Below, piece after piece: positions 37,599 through 46,267 of a DNA stretch of 64,000 bases; within the stretch, counting starts at the first letter, position 1, and each line of letters opens with the position of its first letter. The DNA is taken from contig NZ_MUNR01000011.1 of the NCBI RefSeq assembly GCF_002001045.1, forward strand, positions 434,001-498,000, in the 5' to 3' direction. The notes beneath the pieces were generated by a model. That model worked only from the letters and a program-made list of their open reading frames with translations. It ran no database searches and was not told where the DNA came from. Source of the DNA: Rhodanobacter sp. C01. GTDB taxonomy: Bacteria > Pseudomonadota > Gammaproteobacteria > Xanthomonadales > Rhodanobacteraceae. The position numbers and the translations under genes are program-made.

Positions 37599-38051
37599 TC
37601 AGTGACTGTCGTCCACGGCATTGGCCGGGCGTGCGAGGAAATCGGTGGCCAGGGTGCTGCCATCGGTGAACCGGAGGATCAGCCTGACTGAGTCGCCGGG
37701 CTTCACCGGCCGCATCGGCTTCGTCAGCATCAAGTGATAGCCGGCCGGCGCCAGCACGGCCGAGCCATGGGCCGGAACGCTCAGCGAGTCGACCATCGCC
37801 ATGCGGCTCATGCCGCCTTCGCTGGAACTCTGATGCAGCATCACCTCGCTGTACGTTGTGCTGTTCGCGCCACTCAGCGCGATCGCCTTGTCGCCATCGT
37901 TGGACAGCGTCACATAGGCGCCGGCAGGCAGGTTGCCAGGCAGTACGCGAATCCAGGCGTGGCTGGCATGGACGTGTTCGGCAACACTGGCATGCGCGCC
38001 GCCAGTCAGCAGCAGGCCAGCGAGCAGGAGTGGTAGATGAACGGCTCTCAT
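37599..38051 (-). CDS. Periplasmic copper chaperone PCu(A)C family
   Basis: 150 residues with a Sec signal (MRAVHLPLLLAGLLLTGGAHA). The copper-site pattern of the family is present: VMLHQSSSEGGMSRM and HLMLTKPMRP, giving the His/Met ligands. These proteins pass Cu+ to SCO1 and the Cu(A) centre of cytochrome oxidase. The start overlaps the end of the SCO1-like gene by 4 nt, so the two are cotranscribed. Confidence 0.93.
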   Translation of the reverse strand: MRAVHLPLLLAGLLLTGGAHASVAEHVHASHAWIRVLPGNLPAGAYVTLSNDGDKAIALSGANSTTYSEVMLHQSSSEGGMSRMAMVDSLSVPAHGSAVLAPAGYHLMLTKPMRPVKPGDSVRLILRFTDGSTLATDFLARPANAVDDSH

Positions 38052-38665
38052 GGCGCGGCTCCGGTGTCGAGCAGCAGATGCAGGTCGTGAACGATGTCAT
38101 CCTGCGAGGCTGCCGGTGTGGCCAGCGCGCGTGCGCGGCCGTCACGGTCGAACAGGTAGATGGCCGAGCCGTGGCTGACCTCGTAGTTGCCGTCGGTGCT
38201 GGTCGGCTCGCGGGTGAATGACGAGCGGTAGCGCTTGACCAGTGCCTCGACCATGCGCGGGCTGCCGGTGAGGCCGACTGCGCGCGGGTCGAACGCATTG
38301 ACGTAGGCATGCATCACGTCTGGCGTATCGCGGGTCGGATCGACACTGACGAACAGGATGCGTGCGCCATCGGCCAGTGGCCCCAGTCGTTGCATCACCA
38401 CATGCAGATGCGCCAGGGTCAGCGGGCAGACATCCGGGCAATGGGTGTAGCCGAAATACAGCAGCACCACCTTGCCGCGATAGTCCGCGCCGGTGACCGT
38501 CTTGCCATGATCGTCGATGAGCTTGAAATCGAGATCAGGCATGTGGCCGCTGACATTGGTCAGTAGCAGCGGCAGCGGCTCGCTGCGCTGGCAGCCGCCC
38601 AACAACAGGCCAGCGGCGAGCAGCAGCAAGAGCAGAGCGATGCGCGGTAGGTGGTGGGGCTTCAT
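38048..38665 (-). CDS. SCO1/SenC family copper-binding lipoprotein
   Basis: 205 residues. Lipobox LLGGC (Cys25) after a hydrophobic signal, then a thioredoxin-like fold with the copper-binding CxxxC in YTHCPDVCPLTL and the distal His in YEVSHGSAIYLF. SCO proteins deliver copper to, or reduce, the Cu(A) site of cytochrome c oxidase. ATG 38665 begins a canonical lipoprotein signal. Overlaps the PCu(A)C gene by 4 nt. Confidence 0.95.
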   Translation of the reverse strand: MKPHHLPRIALLLLLLAAGLLLGGCQRSEPLPLLLTNVSGHMPDLDFKLIDDHGKTVTGADYRGKVVLLYFGYTHCPDVCPLTLAHLHVVMQRLGPLADGARILFVSVDPTRDTPDVMHAYVNAFDPRAVGLTGSPRMVEALVKRYRSSFTREPTSTDGNYEVSHGSAIYLFDRDGRARALATPAASQDDIVHDLHLLLDTGAAP

Positions 38666-38744
38666 GCGAGAATCCGGGATCTTCAACCGATCAAGCATAC
38701 GACAGCGGCTGCAGTAGAGGGTTTGGCCGCCGGAGAATTCACCG

Positions 38745-39125
38745 ATGCTGCGACAACCTGTCAGTACCCACGCCGGCCTGCTGGCCGGCATTGCCGGAGC
38801 CAGCGCGGTGTTGCTGGGGGCGTTTGGTGCGCATGCCCTGCGTGGCGTACTCGACGATCACGCCAGCGAGCTATGGCGCACCGCGGTGAATTATCACGCC
38901 TGGCATGCACTCGCCCTGGTGCTTGCGGTCGGGCTTGGTCATGGTCGCAGCGGTCGTTTTGCAATGGCGGCTTTCGCGCTCGGCATCGTGCTGTTCAGTG
39001 GCAGCCTGTACGCACTGGCGTTGGGCGCGCCGCGCTGGATCGGCATCATCACCCCGTTCGGCGGCGTGGCCTTCATCAGCGGCTGGATCGCCCTGGGACT
39101 GTCGCTGCGCACACGCGGGGGTTGA
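38745..39125 (+). CDS. DUF423 family membrane protein (YgdD-like)
   Basis: 126 residues with four membrane helices. GASAVLLGAFGAHALRGVL, ELWRTAVNYHAWHALAL and ITPFGGVAFISGWIALG are the DUF423/YgdD signatures. Function unknown. GGAGA lies 9 nt upstream. Confidence 0.92.
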   Translation: MLRQPVSTHAGLLAGIAGASAVLLGAFGAHALRGVLDDHASELWRTAVNYHAWHALALVLAVGLGHGRSGRFAMAAFALGIVLFSGSLYALALGAPRWIGIITPFGGVAFISGWIALGLSLRTRGG

Positions 39126-39176
39126 TTCCGGCCAACCCGTCATTCGCCTGTCATGGCGTCGCGTCAGCATGCCGGC

Positions 39177-39539
39177 ATGAACTTCGCGATGACCCTGCGC
39201 ACCCATCCATGGTTGGCCGCTGCCAGCCTGCTGGCGTTGCTGTTGGTGATCGTGCTGAATGGTTTTGGTCTGGTTCGGCCGCTGCCGGGGTCCGGCTCGC
39301 TGATGCGTTGGCACGATGCCCGTCACGACTGGCTGCTGGTCGCCGATGACCAGGCCAATCAATTGACCGTCTATGACGCCACCAGCGGTCGACCCGTGCG
39401 CCGGTTCGGCGCCGGAGACGTTGGCGATGTCGCGACGCTCATGCAACGCGATGGTCGCCTGTTTGTAGTGGGCGATGACGGCAAACGGAACGAACTTGAG
39501 CTGCCGCAGCTGAAGACGGTGGCCTCCAGCACGCCTTGA
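39177..39539 (+). CDS. Hypothetical membrane-anchored protein
   Basis: 120 residues from ATG 39177. One N-terminal membrane helix (HPWLAAASLLALLLVIVLNGF) and an extracytoplasmic beta-rich domain with LTVYDATSGRPVRRFG, a pattern of short beta-hairpins. I do not recognise the family. It is 51 bp after the DUF423 gene and probably cotranscribed. Confidence 0.6.
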   Translation: MNFAMTLRTHPWLAAASLLALLLVIVLNGFGLVRPLPGSGSLMRWHDARHDWLLVADDQANQLTVYDATSGRPVRRFGAGDVGDVATLMQRDGRLFVVGDDGKRNELELPQLKTVASSTP

Positions 39540-39552
39540 CGTGCTGCCGCGG

Positions 39553-40338
39553 TCAGAGGCTGGCCACGAGCGGCAACCCCACGTGCAGCACCAGGTCGGC
39601 GCTGAAGTGCGCCAGCATCGCGTGTTCCAGTCCGTACTTCCAGAACAGCGTGCCGGTCACCAGCCCGACCATCGCATTGAGCAACACGATGCGGGCGATC
39701 GGCAGTGGCGCGTGCGCCATCCCGATTGCGAACGCGGTCGGCAAGTGGCCGGCACCGAACAGCAGTGCAGCCAGCACGATCGCGACCGCAAACATCCATG
39801 GTCGCGCCTGCCGCCGGTTGCACCATGCCAGCAGCCACACGAACAGGCTGACCAGCAACAGCCGGCATTCGGTTTCCTCGACGATGCCGCCATAGAACGA
39901 AGCCAGCGCGCCACGCCAGGCCGAGCCGAGGGCCGCGCCCGAGTCGACCCTGTGCCAGGGCAAGCCGGTCCGCTGGATACCGATCACCAGCAGCGCCGCC
40001 ACTGCGCCAAGCAGGATGGCCACCCACCAGTTTGCGTGTTGGGCAGGATCGCGCGGCCGACGATAGGTCCAGGCGCGCAACCATGGGGCATCCAGGCCAT
40101 GACGCGCGCCGAGGAACAGGCCCAGCCAGCCGAGCAGCCAGCACAGCACGCCTGCCTGCAGCGCCTGCGCGGCGATTGCCGCCCACAACGGCATCGGCAG
40201 TGTCGCGAATTTCAGCGGCATCAACGCCATCAGATACGGGCTCAGTGCCAATGCAGCGAGGATGCCCGCAATGCCCAGCAGCAGCGCCAGTTTCAGGTGT
40301 GGTCCACGCACCGGCAGATCGGGGGATGTCGTGGGCAT
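39553..40338 (-). CDS. CPBP family intramembrane glutamic endopeptidase
   Basis: 261 residues with about seven membrane helices. The three CPBP (Abi/Rce1) motifs are present: EETECR near residue 155 (EExxxR), FGAGHLP near 196 (FxxxH), and HFSADLVLH near the C-terminus. These proteases act in CAAX-like processing, bacteriocin immunity or anti-sigma cleavage. Its start lies 3 nt after the stop of the DUF3887 gene; it ends the SPFH-led operon. Target unknown. Confidence 0.87.
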   Translation of the reverse strand: MPTTSPDLPVRGPHLKLALLLGIAGILAALALSPYLMALMPLKFATLPMPLWAAIAAQALQAGVLCWLLGWLGLFLGARHGLDAPWLRAWTYRRPRDPAQHANWWVAILLGAVAALLVIGIQRTGLPWHRVDSGAALGSAWRGALASFYGGIVEETECRLLLVSLFVWLLAWCNRRQARPWMFAVAIVLAALLFGAGHLPTAFAIGMAHAPLPIARIVLLNAMVGLVTGTLFWKYGLEHAMLAHFSADLVLHVGLPLVASL

Positions 40339-40341
40339 GGC

Positions 40342-40722
40342 TCAGTGTTCCGGCTTGATGTGGAAGCCGGCGACCTTGCCGTTGGCATCACAGGCCACCT
40401 GTGCGTCGATTAGGCTCCCGCCGTAATGCAGCGGGGTAACCACCAGGGCATAGCCCCCCACCTCACTGAGCCGAGCCTGCCCGCGCGCGCCGCGTGCACC
40501 GAACTGTTGCGCGACGGCCGGCCAGACTTTGGCCAGTTTGTCGGCGCCGAGTGCGGCTTTCATGCGGTCATTGAAATCGGCTGTGGCGCCGGCGTAGTCA
40601 GCCTGGTCCAGATGGTCAAGCATCTTTACGGAGGTGACCTGGCAGTCGGGAGTGGCGGCGTGCGCCATGCCGGCGACACCGAGGCCGAGTGCAATACAGG
40701 TAGCAAAAGCAGATTTCATCAT
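40342..40722 (-). CDS. DUF3887-like exported protein
   Basis: 126 residues with a signal peptide ([21 protein letters not shown]) and a small NTF2-like domain: [30 protein letters not shown], the DUF3887 pattern. Two cysteines (DCQV, VACD) may bridge. A periplasmic ligand-binding or inhibitory role is possible. Fourth gene of the SPFH operon. Confidence 0.78.
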   Translation of the reverse strand: MMKSAFATCIALGLGVAGMAHAATPDCQVTSVKMLDHLDQADYAGATADFNDRMKAALGADKLAKVWPAVAQQFGARGARGQARLSEVGGYALVVTPLHYGGSLIDAQVACDANGKVAGFHIKPEH

Positions 40723-40748
40723 GGCGATTTCCCCCTGGATGTGGCCGC

Positions 40749-40943
40749 TCAGCGCGGGCGCTTGAGATACAGCACAGTCGGTTGGGCCGGGCCGACGCAG
40801 ACCGCATTGACCAGCTCCCAGCCCAGCGCACCCTCGCGGTTGAGTGCGGCGACGGCCTCATCGTCGGTCGGCGTCAGGCTGAGTTTGAGGCCGCCGCCAC
40901 CATGTTTCAGCGTCACAACCTTGTATTCCCATGTAACAGCCAT
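40749..40943 (-). CDS. DUF4177-like small protein
   Basis: 64 residues, [44 protein letters not shown], the DUF4177 pattern (an initial WEYK and a later GWELV). No signal peptide. GGGAGA is upstream. Function unknown; third gene of the SPFH operon. Confidence 0.82.
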   Translation of the reverse strand: MAVTWEYKVVTLKHGGGGLKLSLTPTDDEAVAALNREGALGWELVNAVCVGPAQPTVLYLKRPR

Positions 40944-40964
40944 CGGGTTTTCTCCCGGATAGAT

Positions 40965-41156
40965 TCAGTGGTTGTCGTCATCGACCAGTGGTGCGGTCTT
41001 TTCGGGCTTCAGGCGTCCGTTCCTGCGCAGTGCCTCGCGCAGCACGTATTCGATCTGCGCATTCACGCTGCGCAATTCGTCGTCGGACCAGCGCTGCATC
41101 GCATCGAGCACGACGGCGCTGATACGCAGCGGATAGGCTTTTTTCTCGGCAGCCAT
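40965..41156 (-). CDS. Arc-type ribbon-helix-helix protein
   Basis: 63 residues. [21 protein letters not shown] then [17 protein letters not shown] is the ribbon-helix-helix pattern of Arc/MetJ-type DNA-binding dimers: a beta strand (PLRIS), helix A, the turn, and helix B. The acidic tail (APLVDDDNH) is not part of the fold. It sits second in the SPFH operon and could regulate it. No toxin partner is adjacent. Confidence 0.82.
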   Translation of the reverse strand: MAAEKKAYPLRISAVVLDAMQRWSDDELRSVNAQIEYVLREALRRNGRLKPEKTAPLVDDDNH

Positions 41157-41206
41157 GCGATCTCAGTATTGCCGTGGTCGATTGACGGCGCGGGTCATGG
41201 CGTTTG

Positions 41207-42076
41207 TCAGCCGCTGTACAGCGTGCCGGTGTTCACCACCGGCTGGGTGCCGCGCTCGCCGCACAGCACCACCAGCAGGTTGCTGACCATGGACGCCTTG
41301 CGCTCCTCGTCGAGATTCACGACGCCGCGCTGGCTGAGCTGCTCCAGCGCCATCTCGACCATGCTGACGGCACCTTCGACGATCTTCGTGCGCGCCGCGA
41401 TGATTGCACCGGCCTGCTGTCGCTGCAGCATCGCCTGGGCGATTTCCTGCGCGTAGGCGAGGTGGCTGATGCGCGCCTCGGTGACCTGCACGCCGGCCTT
41501 GCCGAGACGGGTCTGGATCTCGTCGCGCAGGTGCGTGTTGATCTCGTCGCCGTGGCTGCGCAGCGACGGCTTGCCGTCGTCGTGCGAGTCGTAAGGGTAG
41601 CTCTGCGCCATCTGGCGCAATGCCGACTCGCTCTGGATGTGCACGTAGTTCTCGTAATCGTCCACGCAGAACACGGCCTCGGCGGTATCCACCACCTGCC
41701 ACACCACCACGGCGGCGATCTCGATCGGGTTGCCGTCGCTGTCGTTGACCTTCAACTTGCTGCTCTCGAAGTTGCGCACACGCAACGACAGGCGCTGCTT
41801 GCTGTAGAACGGATTGGTCCAGCGCAGGCCGGCCTCGCGCACGGTACCGACGTATTTGCCGAACAACTGCAGCACCTGGCCTTCATTCGGTGCCACCTGG
41901 AAGAAGCCCTTGAGCATGAAGACCTCGATGAACATCGAGGCGGCGGCGCCAATCACATGTGCGCCCGGCGCCGTCGAATCAGCCGAGAGCAGCATCACGA
42001 TGCCGATTCCGGCCAAGGCAACGCAGAAAGCGATGACGGGAATACCCGCGAAGGAAAAACCATTGCGTTCGTTCAT
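41207..42076 (-). CDS. SPFH/Band 7 domain membrane protein
   Basis: 289 residues. One or two N-terminal hydrophobic segments (10-30 and 40-58) anchor the SPFH domain ([23 protein letters not shown] ... [22 protein letters not shown]), followed by a helical C-terminal region ([20 protein letters not shown]). Band 7 proteins oligomerise at the membrane as scaffolds for proteases or lipid domains. GGGAG lies 8 nt before the ATG. First of five genes on this strand (41 to 3 bp gaps after it). Confidence 0.9.
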   Translation of the reverse strand: MNERNGFSFAGIPVIAFCVALAGIGIVMLLSADSTAPGAHVIGAAASMFIEVFMLKGFFQVAPNEGQVLQLFGKYVGTVREAGLRWTNPFYSKQRLSLRVRNFESSKLKVNDSDGNPIEIAAVVVWQVVDTAEAVFCVDDYENYVHIQSESALRQMAQSYPYDSHDDGKPSLRSHGDEINTHLRDEIQTRLGKAGVQVTEARISHLAYAQEIAQAMLQRQQAGAIIAARTKIVEGAVSMVEMALEQLSQRGVVNLDEERKASMVSNLLVVLCGERGTQPVVNTGTLYSG

Positions 42077-42091
42077 GGTGTTGTCTCCCTG

Positions 42092-42121
42092 AGATATGCA
42101 AAGTAGATATTAAAAAGATAT
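42092..42121. promoter_or_regulatory. Triple AGATAT repeat in the SPFH promoter region
   Basis: AGATAT occurs at 42092, 42105 and 42116 in a very AT-rich stretch that stands out from this GC-rich sequence, 16 to 45 nt upstream of the SPFH start codon. It could be an operator or the core of the promoter. The spacing (13 and 11 nt) is close to one helical turn. Confidence 0.4.
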
Positions 42122-42150
42122 CAATTTCAAGTGCCTCTCCGTGGCTGTCT

Positions 42151-42198
42151 GATCAGGCGGCTCATGGCGGCCTGATCGGCATGTGAGCCGCATACAAT
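42151..42198 (+). promoter_or_regulatory. purT promoter region with two interleaved inverted repeats
   Basis: A good -10 box TACAAT (42193-42198) lies 29 nt before the purT ATG. The region where the -35 belongs is covered by GATCAGGC/GCCTGATC (42151-42158 and 42170-42177). A second pair, GCGGCTCA/TGAGCCGC (42157-42164 and 42184-42191), overlaps the first. The arms suggest an operator or alternative folding. It does not match the PurR box. Confidence 0.45.
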
Positions 42199-42227
42199 GG
42201 CGCTTTGTCCGCGCCGGAGAACCCCCG

Positions 42228-43409
42228 ATGAAGCCGTTTGGTACGCCCCATTCCGATCACGCCCTGCGCGTCCTGCTGCTGGGTGCGGGTGAGCTGGGCA
42301 AGGAGGTGGCGATCGAGCTGCAGCGCTATGCGGTGGAGGTGATCGCGGTGGATCGCTACGCCAACGCGCCGGCGATGCAGATCGCCCATCGCAGCCACGT
42401 GATCGACATGCTCGATGGCAACGCGCTGCGCGCGGTGATCGAGCTGGAAAGGCCCGACCTGGTGGTGCCGGAGATCGAGGCGATCCACACGCCTACCCTG
42501 ATCGAGCTTGAGAAAGAGGGGCAGCGGGTAATCCCGACCGCCCGCGCGGCATGGCTGACGATGGATCGCGAAGGCATCCGCCGGCTGGCGGCGGAAGAAC
42601 TGAAGCTACCGACGTCGCCGTACCGTTTCTGCGATGACGAGGTGCAGTATCGCGAGGCGGTTGCGGCGATCGGCTACCCGTTCGTGATCAAGCCGGTGAT
42701 GAGTTCGTCCGGCAAGGGCCAGAGCGTGGTGCGCAGCGCAGATGAATTGCAGCATGCGTGGGATTACGCGCAGTCCGGTGGCCGTGCCGGCAAGGGGCGG
42801 GTGATCGTCGAGGGGTTTGTCGCCTTCGAATACGAAATCACCATGCTTACCGTGCGACACGTCGACGGCGTCAGCTTCTGCGCACCGATCGGTCATCGCC
42901 AGGAAGACGGCGACTACCGCGAGTCATGGCAACCGCAGCCGATGAGCTCGGTTGCGCTGGCCGAGGCGCAGCGACAGGCTGCCGCAGTAACTGGTGCACT
43001 CGGCGGCTGGGGCGTGTTCGGCGTGGAGTTTTTCGTCAAGGGCGATGCGGTGATCTTCTCCGAGGTCAGTCCGCGCCCGCATGACACCGGTCTGGTCACG
43101 TTGATCTCGCAGGAGTTCTCCGAATTTGCGCTGCACGCGCGCGCGATCCTCGGTCTGCCGATTCCGGTGATCCATCAATACGGACCATCAGCCTCGTGCG
43201 CCGTGCTGGTCGAGGGCGACGGTTCGGGGCCGCGCTACCACGGCGTGGCCGAGGCGCTGGCCGAGCCGGATACGCAGTTGCGCATCTTCGGCAAGCCGGC
43301 GGTCAAGGGGCGTCGACGCATGGCGGTGACACTGGCCCGTGCCGACACGCTGGAGGCTTCGGTAGCCAAGGCGGTGCGTGCCGCGAAATGCCTGCGCATC
43401 GAGCTGTGA
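42228..43409 (+). CDS. purT: Formate-dependent phosphoribosylglycinamide formyltransferase
   Basis: 393 residues, as E. coli PurT. It makes formyl-GAR from formate, ATP and GAR in purine synthesis. The pre-ATP-grasp [17 protein letters not shown], the ATP-grasp loop [11 protein letters not shown], and the metal-binding [11 protein letters not shown] ... [16 protein letters not shown] are all present. CGGAGA precedes ATG 42228, so 15 in-frame codons upstream are excluded. Confidence 0.97.
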   Translation: MKPFGTPHSDHALRVLLLGAGELGKEVAIELQRYAVEVIAVDRYANAPAMQIAHRSHVIDMLDGNALRAVIELERPDLVVPEIEAIHTPTLIELEKEGQRVIPTARAAWLTMDREGIRRLAAEELKLPTSPYRFCDDEVQYREAVAAIGYPFVIKPVMSSSGKGQSVVRSADELQHAWDYAQSGGRAGKGRVIVEGFVAFEYEITMLTVRHVDGVSFCAPIGHRQEDGDYRESWQPQPMSSVALAEAQRQAAAVTGALGGWGVFGVEFFVKGDAVIFSEVSPRPHDTGLVTLISQEFSEFALHARAILGLPIPVIHQYGPSASCAVLVEGDGSGPRYHGVAEALAEPDTQLRIFGKPAVKGRRRMAVTLARADTLEASVAKAVRAAKCLRIEL

Positions 43410-43484
43410 GCACCAGTATCGATATCGGTACGATGCGCTAGCCTGACTGCCGCAAGGCGACTGAACCGCGAGAGAGGAAACAGC

Positions 43485-45005
43485 ATGGAATCGACGGGAT
43501 TTGCACACTGGCTGGTCGTGGTGGTGGAACTCTGCACGGCCTTCGCGCTGCTGCTGTTCGCACTGGCGGTGGTGATCGTGCTGGCGACCTGGGTCGCCGA
43601 TCGCAACCAGACCGGCAATGCGGTGCTGCGCAACTTCCCGGTGATCGGCCATTTCCGTTACTGGTTCCTGCATCTGGGCGAATTCTTCCGCCAGTACCTG
43701 TATTCCAGCGACCGCGAGGAGATGCCGTTCAACCGCGCGCAGCGCACCTGGGTGTATCGCGCCGCGAAGGACGTGGACAACACCAACGCGTTCGGGTCCA
43801 GCCGCGACTTGCGCGCCGAGGGTGTGCCGTTCTTCGTAAACGCGCCGTTTCCGGACCTGGGAGTGGATCACGTCAAGCCGGTGCCGGTAACGATCGGTCC
43901 GTATGCACGTGAGCCCTACAGCCACGCTCCGTTCTTCAACATCTCGGCGATGAGCTTCGGTGCGCTGTCGGCGCCAGCAGTGCGCGCACTGTCGCGTGGT
44001 GCGGCCAAGGCCGGGATCTGGATGGATACCGGCGAAGGCGGCCTGGCGCCTTATCACCTCGAAGGCGGCTGCGACATCATCTTCGAGATCGGCACCGCCA
44101 AGTACGGCGTGCGTACGCCGGACGGCAAGCTCGACGATGGCAAGCTGCTGGCGATCTGCGCGCACAAGCAGGTGAAGATGGTCAGCATCAAGCTGGGGCA
44201 GGGTGCCAAGCCGGGCATGGGCGGCCTGCTGCCCGGCGCCAAGGTCACCGCGGAGATCGCGGCGATCCGCGGCATTCCGGTCGGCGAGGATTCGCAGAGC
44301 CCGAACCGTCACCTCGACATCGGCAACGTTCCGCAGCTGATGGACGCAATCCACCACATCCGCGAGCTCACCGGCAAGCCGGTAGGTTTCAAGGCGGTAC
44401 TCGGCGGTGTGGAATGGATCGGCGAGCTGTGCGACGAAGTGCATCGGCGCGGCATCGCGAGCGCACCGGATTTCATCATCGTCGACGGTTCCGAGGGCGG
44501 CACCGGCGCGGCGCCGCAAACCCTGATGGAAGGCGTCGGGTTGCCGCTGCACGAGGCGCTGCCGGCCCTGCTCGACATGCTGATCGTCAAGGGCCTGCGC
44601 GAACGCATCAAGGTGGTCTGCTCGGGCAAGTGCATCACCGCCTACGACGTCGCATGGGCGCTCTCGCTCGGCGCAGACTTCGTCAACTCGGCGCGCGGCT
44701 TCATGCTGGCACTGGGCTGCATCCAGTCGCTGCAGTGCAACCGCAACACCTGTCCCACCGGCATCACCACGCAGAACCCGAAACTGCAGCGCGGCCTGGT
44801 CGTCACCGACAAGAGCGAGCGCGTGTATCACTACGCCAGCAACGTGATGAAGGAGGTCGGCATCATCGCGCACAGCTGTGGTGTCAGCGAACCGCGCGAG
44901 CTCAATCGCAGTCACTGTCGTGTTGTGGGCGATGACGGGTTGTCTATACCGCTGGAGAAGCTGTATCCGTATCCGCAGGCGACGAAGCCGACCGAAGCCG
45001 TATAG
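43485..45005 (+). CDS. FMN-binding glutamate synthase family protein
   Basis: 506 residues. Two or three N-terminal hydrophobic segments (about 8-38) anchor a glutamate synthase-type FMN domain: FNISAMSFGALS, GEGGLAPYH, IKLGQGAKPGMGG, DGSEGGTGAAP, and the [3Fe-4S] cysteine pattern CIQSLQCNRNTCPTG. It lacks the glutaminase and GltD parts, so it is a stand-alone FMN-Fe-S oxidoreductase. Its electron donor and substrate are unknown. GAGAGG precedes the start. Confidence 0.9.
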   Translation: MESTGFAHWLVVVVELCTAFALLLFALAVVIVLATWVADRNQTGNAVLRNFPVIGHFRYWFLHLGEFFRQYLYSSDREEMPFNRAQRTWVYRAAKDVDNTNAFGSSRDLRAEGVPFFVNAPFPDLGVDHVKPVPVTIGPYAREPYSHAPFFNISAMSFGALSAPAVRALSRGAAKAGIWMDTGEGGLAPYHLEGGCDIIFEIGTAKYGVRTPDGKLDDGKLLAICAHKQVKMVSIKLGQGAKPGMGGLLPGAKVTAEIAAIRGIPVGEDSQSPNRHLDIGNVPQLMDAIHHIRELTGKPVGFKAVLGGVEWIGELCDEVHRRGIASAPDFIIVDGSEGGTGAAPQTLMEGVGLPLHEALPALLDMLIVKGLRERIKVVCSGKCITAYDVAWALSLGADFVNSARGFMLALGCIQSLQCNRNTCPTGITTQNPKLQRGLVVTDKSERVYHYASNVMKEVGIIAHSCGVSEPRELNRSHCRVVGDDGLSIPLEKLYPYPQATKPTEAV

Positions 45006-45075
45006 GTCAGGCAGGCGGAAGCGAAGCCCAACGTGGGGTGCCGGGAAGTTTGGACTCGCTGCGCTCGTTGCCAGC

Positions 45076-45783
45076 CTATGGCATCTCCACCCATCCATCG
45101 ACCGTGCGAACCTGCAGTGGCCTGAAGCGCCGCTTGTAATCCATCTTCGGATGGCCATCGATCCAGAAGCCAAGGTACAGCCACGGCATGTCGCGGCGGC
45201 GGGCGAGTGCCAGCTGCTGCAGGATCGCGTAGGTGCCGAGGCTGCGTGAAGTTTCATCAGGGTCGTAGAACGTATAGACGGCTGAAATCCCGTTGGCGCA
45301 GACATCGGTGACGGCTACCGCGACCAGGCGTTCGCGCTGGCGCAGTTCCAGGAACAGCGTGGGACTCCACGGCGCGGTGAGGAAACGGCGGAAATCGCTG
45401 GCTTCGGCATCGTCCATGCCACCACCGGCATGGCGACTCTGCAGGTAGCGTTCGTACAGACCATGGCGCTCGCGGTTGTAGCCGGGGATCGATTCACTGA
45501 CGACGAGGTCGGCATTGCGCTTCAGGCAGCGGCGTTGCGTGCGGTCCGGCTGGAAGTTCGCCACATCGATGCGGCATGGCGTGCAGGCTCGGCACTGCGG
45601 GCAGTGCGGGAAGTACAGATGGCCTCCCGCGCGCCGGAAGCCGCGTTCCAGCGCTGCGCCGTACAGCTTGTCCAGTTGCGGCGCAGCCGGATCGATCACC
45701 AGGTTCTGTGCCGTGCGCTCGGCGTAGTAGCCGCACACGTGAGGCAGCGTCTGGAACAGGCGGACGGGATCGGAACGGCGCAT
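45076..45783 (-). CDS. bpt: Aspartate/glutamate leucyltransferase (Bpt/Ate)
   Basis: 235 residues of the bacterial arginyl/leucyl-tRNA-protein transferase family, adding Leu to N-terminal Asp or Glu to mark proteins for ClpS/ClpAP. CGYYAERTAQNLVIDP and the paired-cysteine region CPQCRACTPCRID, then SLGTYAILQQLALARRRDMPWLYLGFWIDG, are conserved. Last of four genes on this strand. Confidence 0.95.
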   Translation of the reverse strand: MRRSDPVRLFQTLPHVCGYYAERTAQNLVIDPAAPQLDKLYGAALERGFRRAGGHLYFPHCPQCRACTPCRIDVANFQPDRTQRRCLKRNADLVVSESIPGYNRERHGLYERYLQSRHAGGGMDDAEASDFRRFLTAPWSPTLFLELRQRERLVAVAVTDVCANGISAVYTFYDPDETSRSLGTYAILQQLALARRRDMPWLYLGFWIDGHPKMDYKRRFRPLQVRTVDGWVEMP

Positions 45784-45841
45784 GTCCCGATTCTATGCTT
45801 GAGGATCGCCATGCGCACGGCTGGGCCGTACTTGGCGCTCG

Positions 45842-46234
45842 CTAGACCACGTGCAGGTAGCGCAACATCACCATCGCGCACGCAGCGAGCACCACCAGCA
45901 TCACGATACGGCGCACGCGGGCCACGGTGTGCTCTCGACGCATTTCCGGGGTGGGGTTGCGCACGGCGGCCAGTTCGTCGGCGTGGCGGATTACCGGCTC
46001 GATGCCGATCTGGCGCAGCAGTTCACGCGCCCTGGTGTAGTCGTCGGCGCGGGTGATCCACACCTGCGCCCAGCTGTCACGGTTGTCCTGCCGTTGCGTA
46101 TAGCTGAAGCGCTGCCAGCTCTGGCGGTTGTAGTTGGACCGATTGGCCACGGTGGCCTCGATGCCGTGCTCGGCCATCAGGGCGACCACACGATCGATGT
46201 TTTCCGGGCGGGGCGAGGTATAGATCTGGCGCAT
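45842..46234 (-). CDS. DUF2007-like putative signal-transducing protein
   Basis: 130 residues: an N-terminal DUF2007-like domain (MRQIYTSPRPENIDRVVALM ... ARELLRQIG) and one C-terminal membrane helix (VRRIVMLVVLAACAMVMLRYL). Xanthomonads carry similar proteins annotated as pathogenicity-related, without a defined role. Lies between tesB and bpt on the same strand. Confidence 0.78.
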   Translation of the reverse strand: MRQIYTSPRPENIDRVVALMAEHGIEATVANRSNYNRQSWQRFSYTQRQDNRDSWAQVWITRADDYTRARELLRQIGIEPVIRHADELAAVRNPTPEMRREHTVARVRRIVMLVVLAACAMVMLRYLHVV

Positions 46235-46267
46235 GTGCGCAGTTTACGCGATCGGCCTTGAACCGGC

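Noticed and set aside
39177..39539. Similarity of the membrane-anchored protein to photosynthetic complex assembly protein PuhC
   Set aside because: The shared feature is a short beta-hairpin pattern (a V-DA-SGR run) and there are no photosynthesis genes in the window.
40965..41156. RHH protein as antitoxin of a toxin-antitoxin pair
   Set aside because: Neither neighbour (SPFH and DUF4177 proteins) resembles a toxin such as RelE, ParE or Doc.
43188..45305. 705-codon antisense frame across purT and the glutamate synthase gene
   Set aside because: Both plus-strand genes are recognisable; this is a shadow frame.
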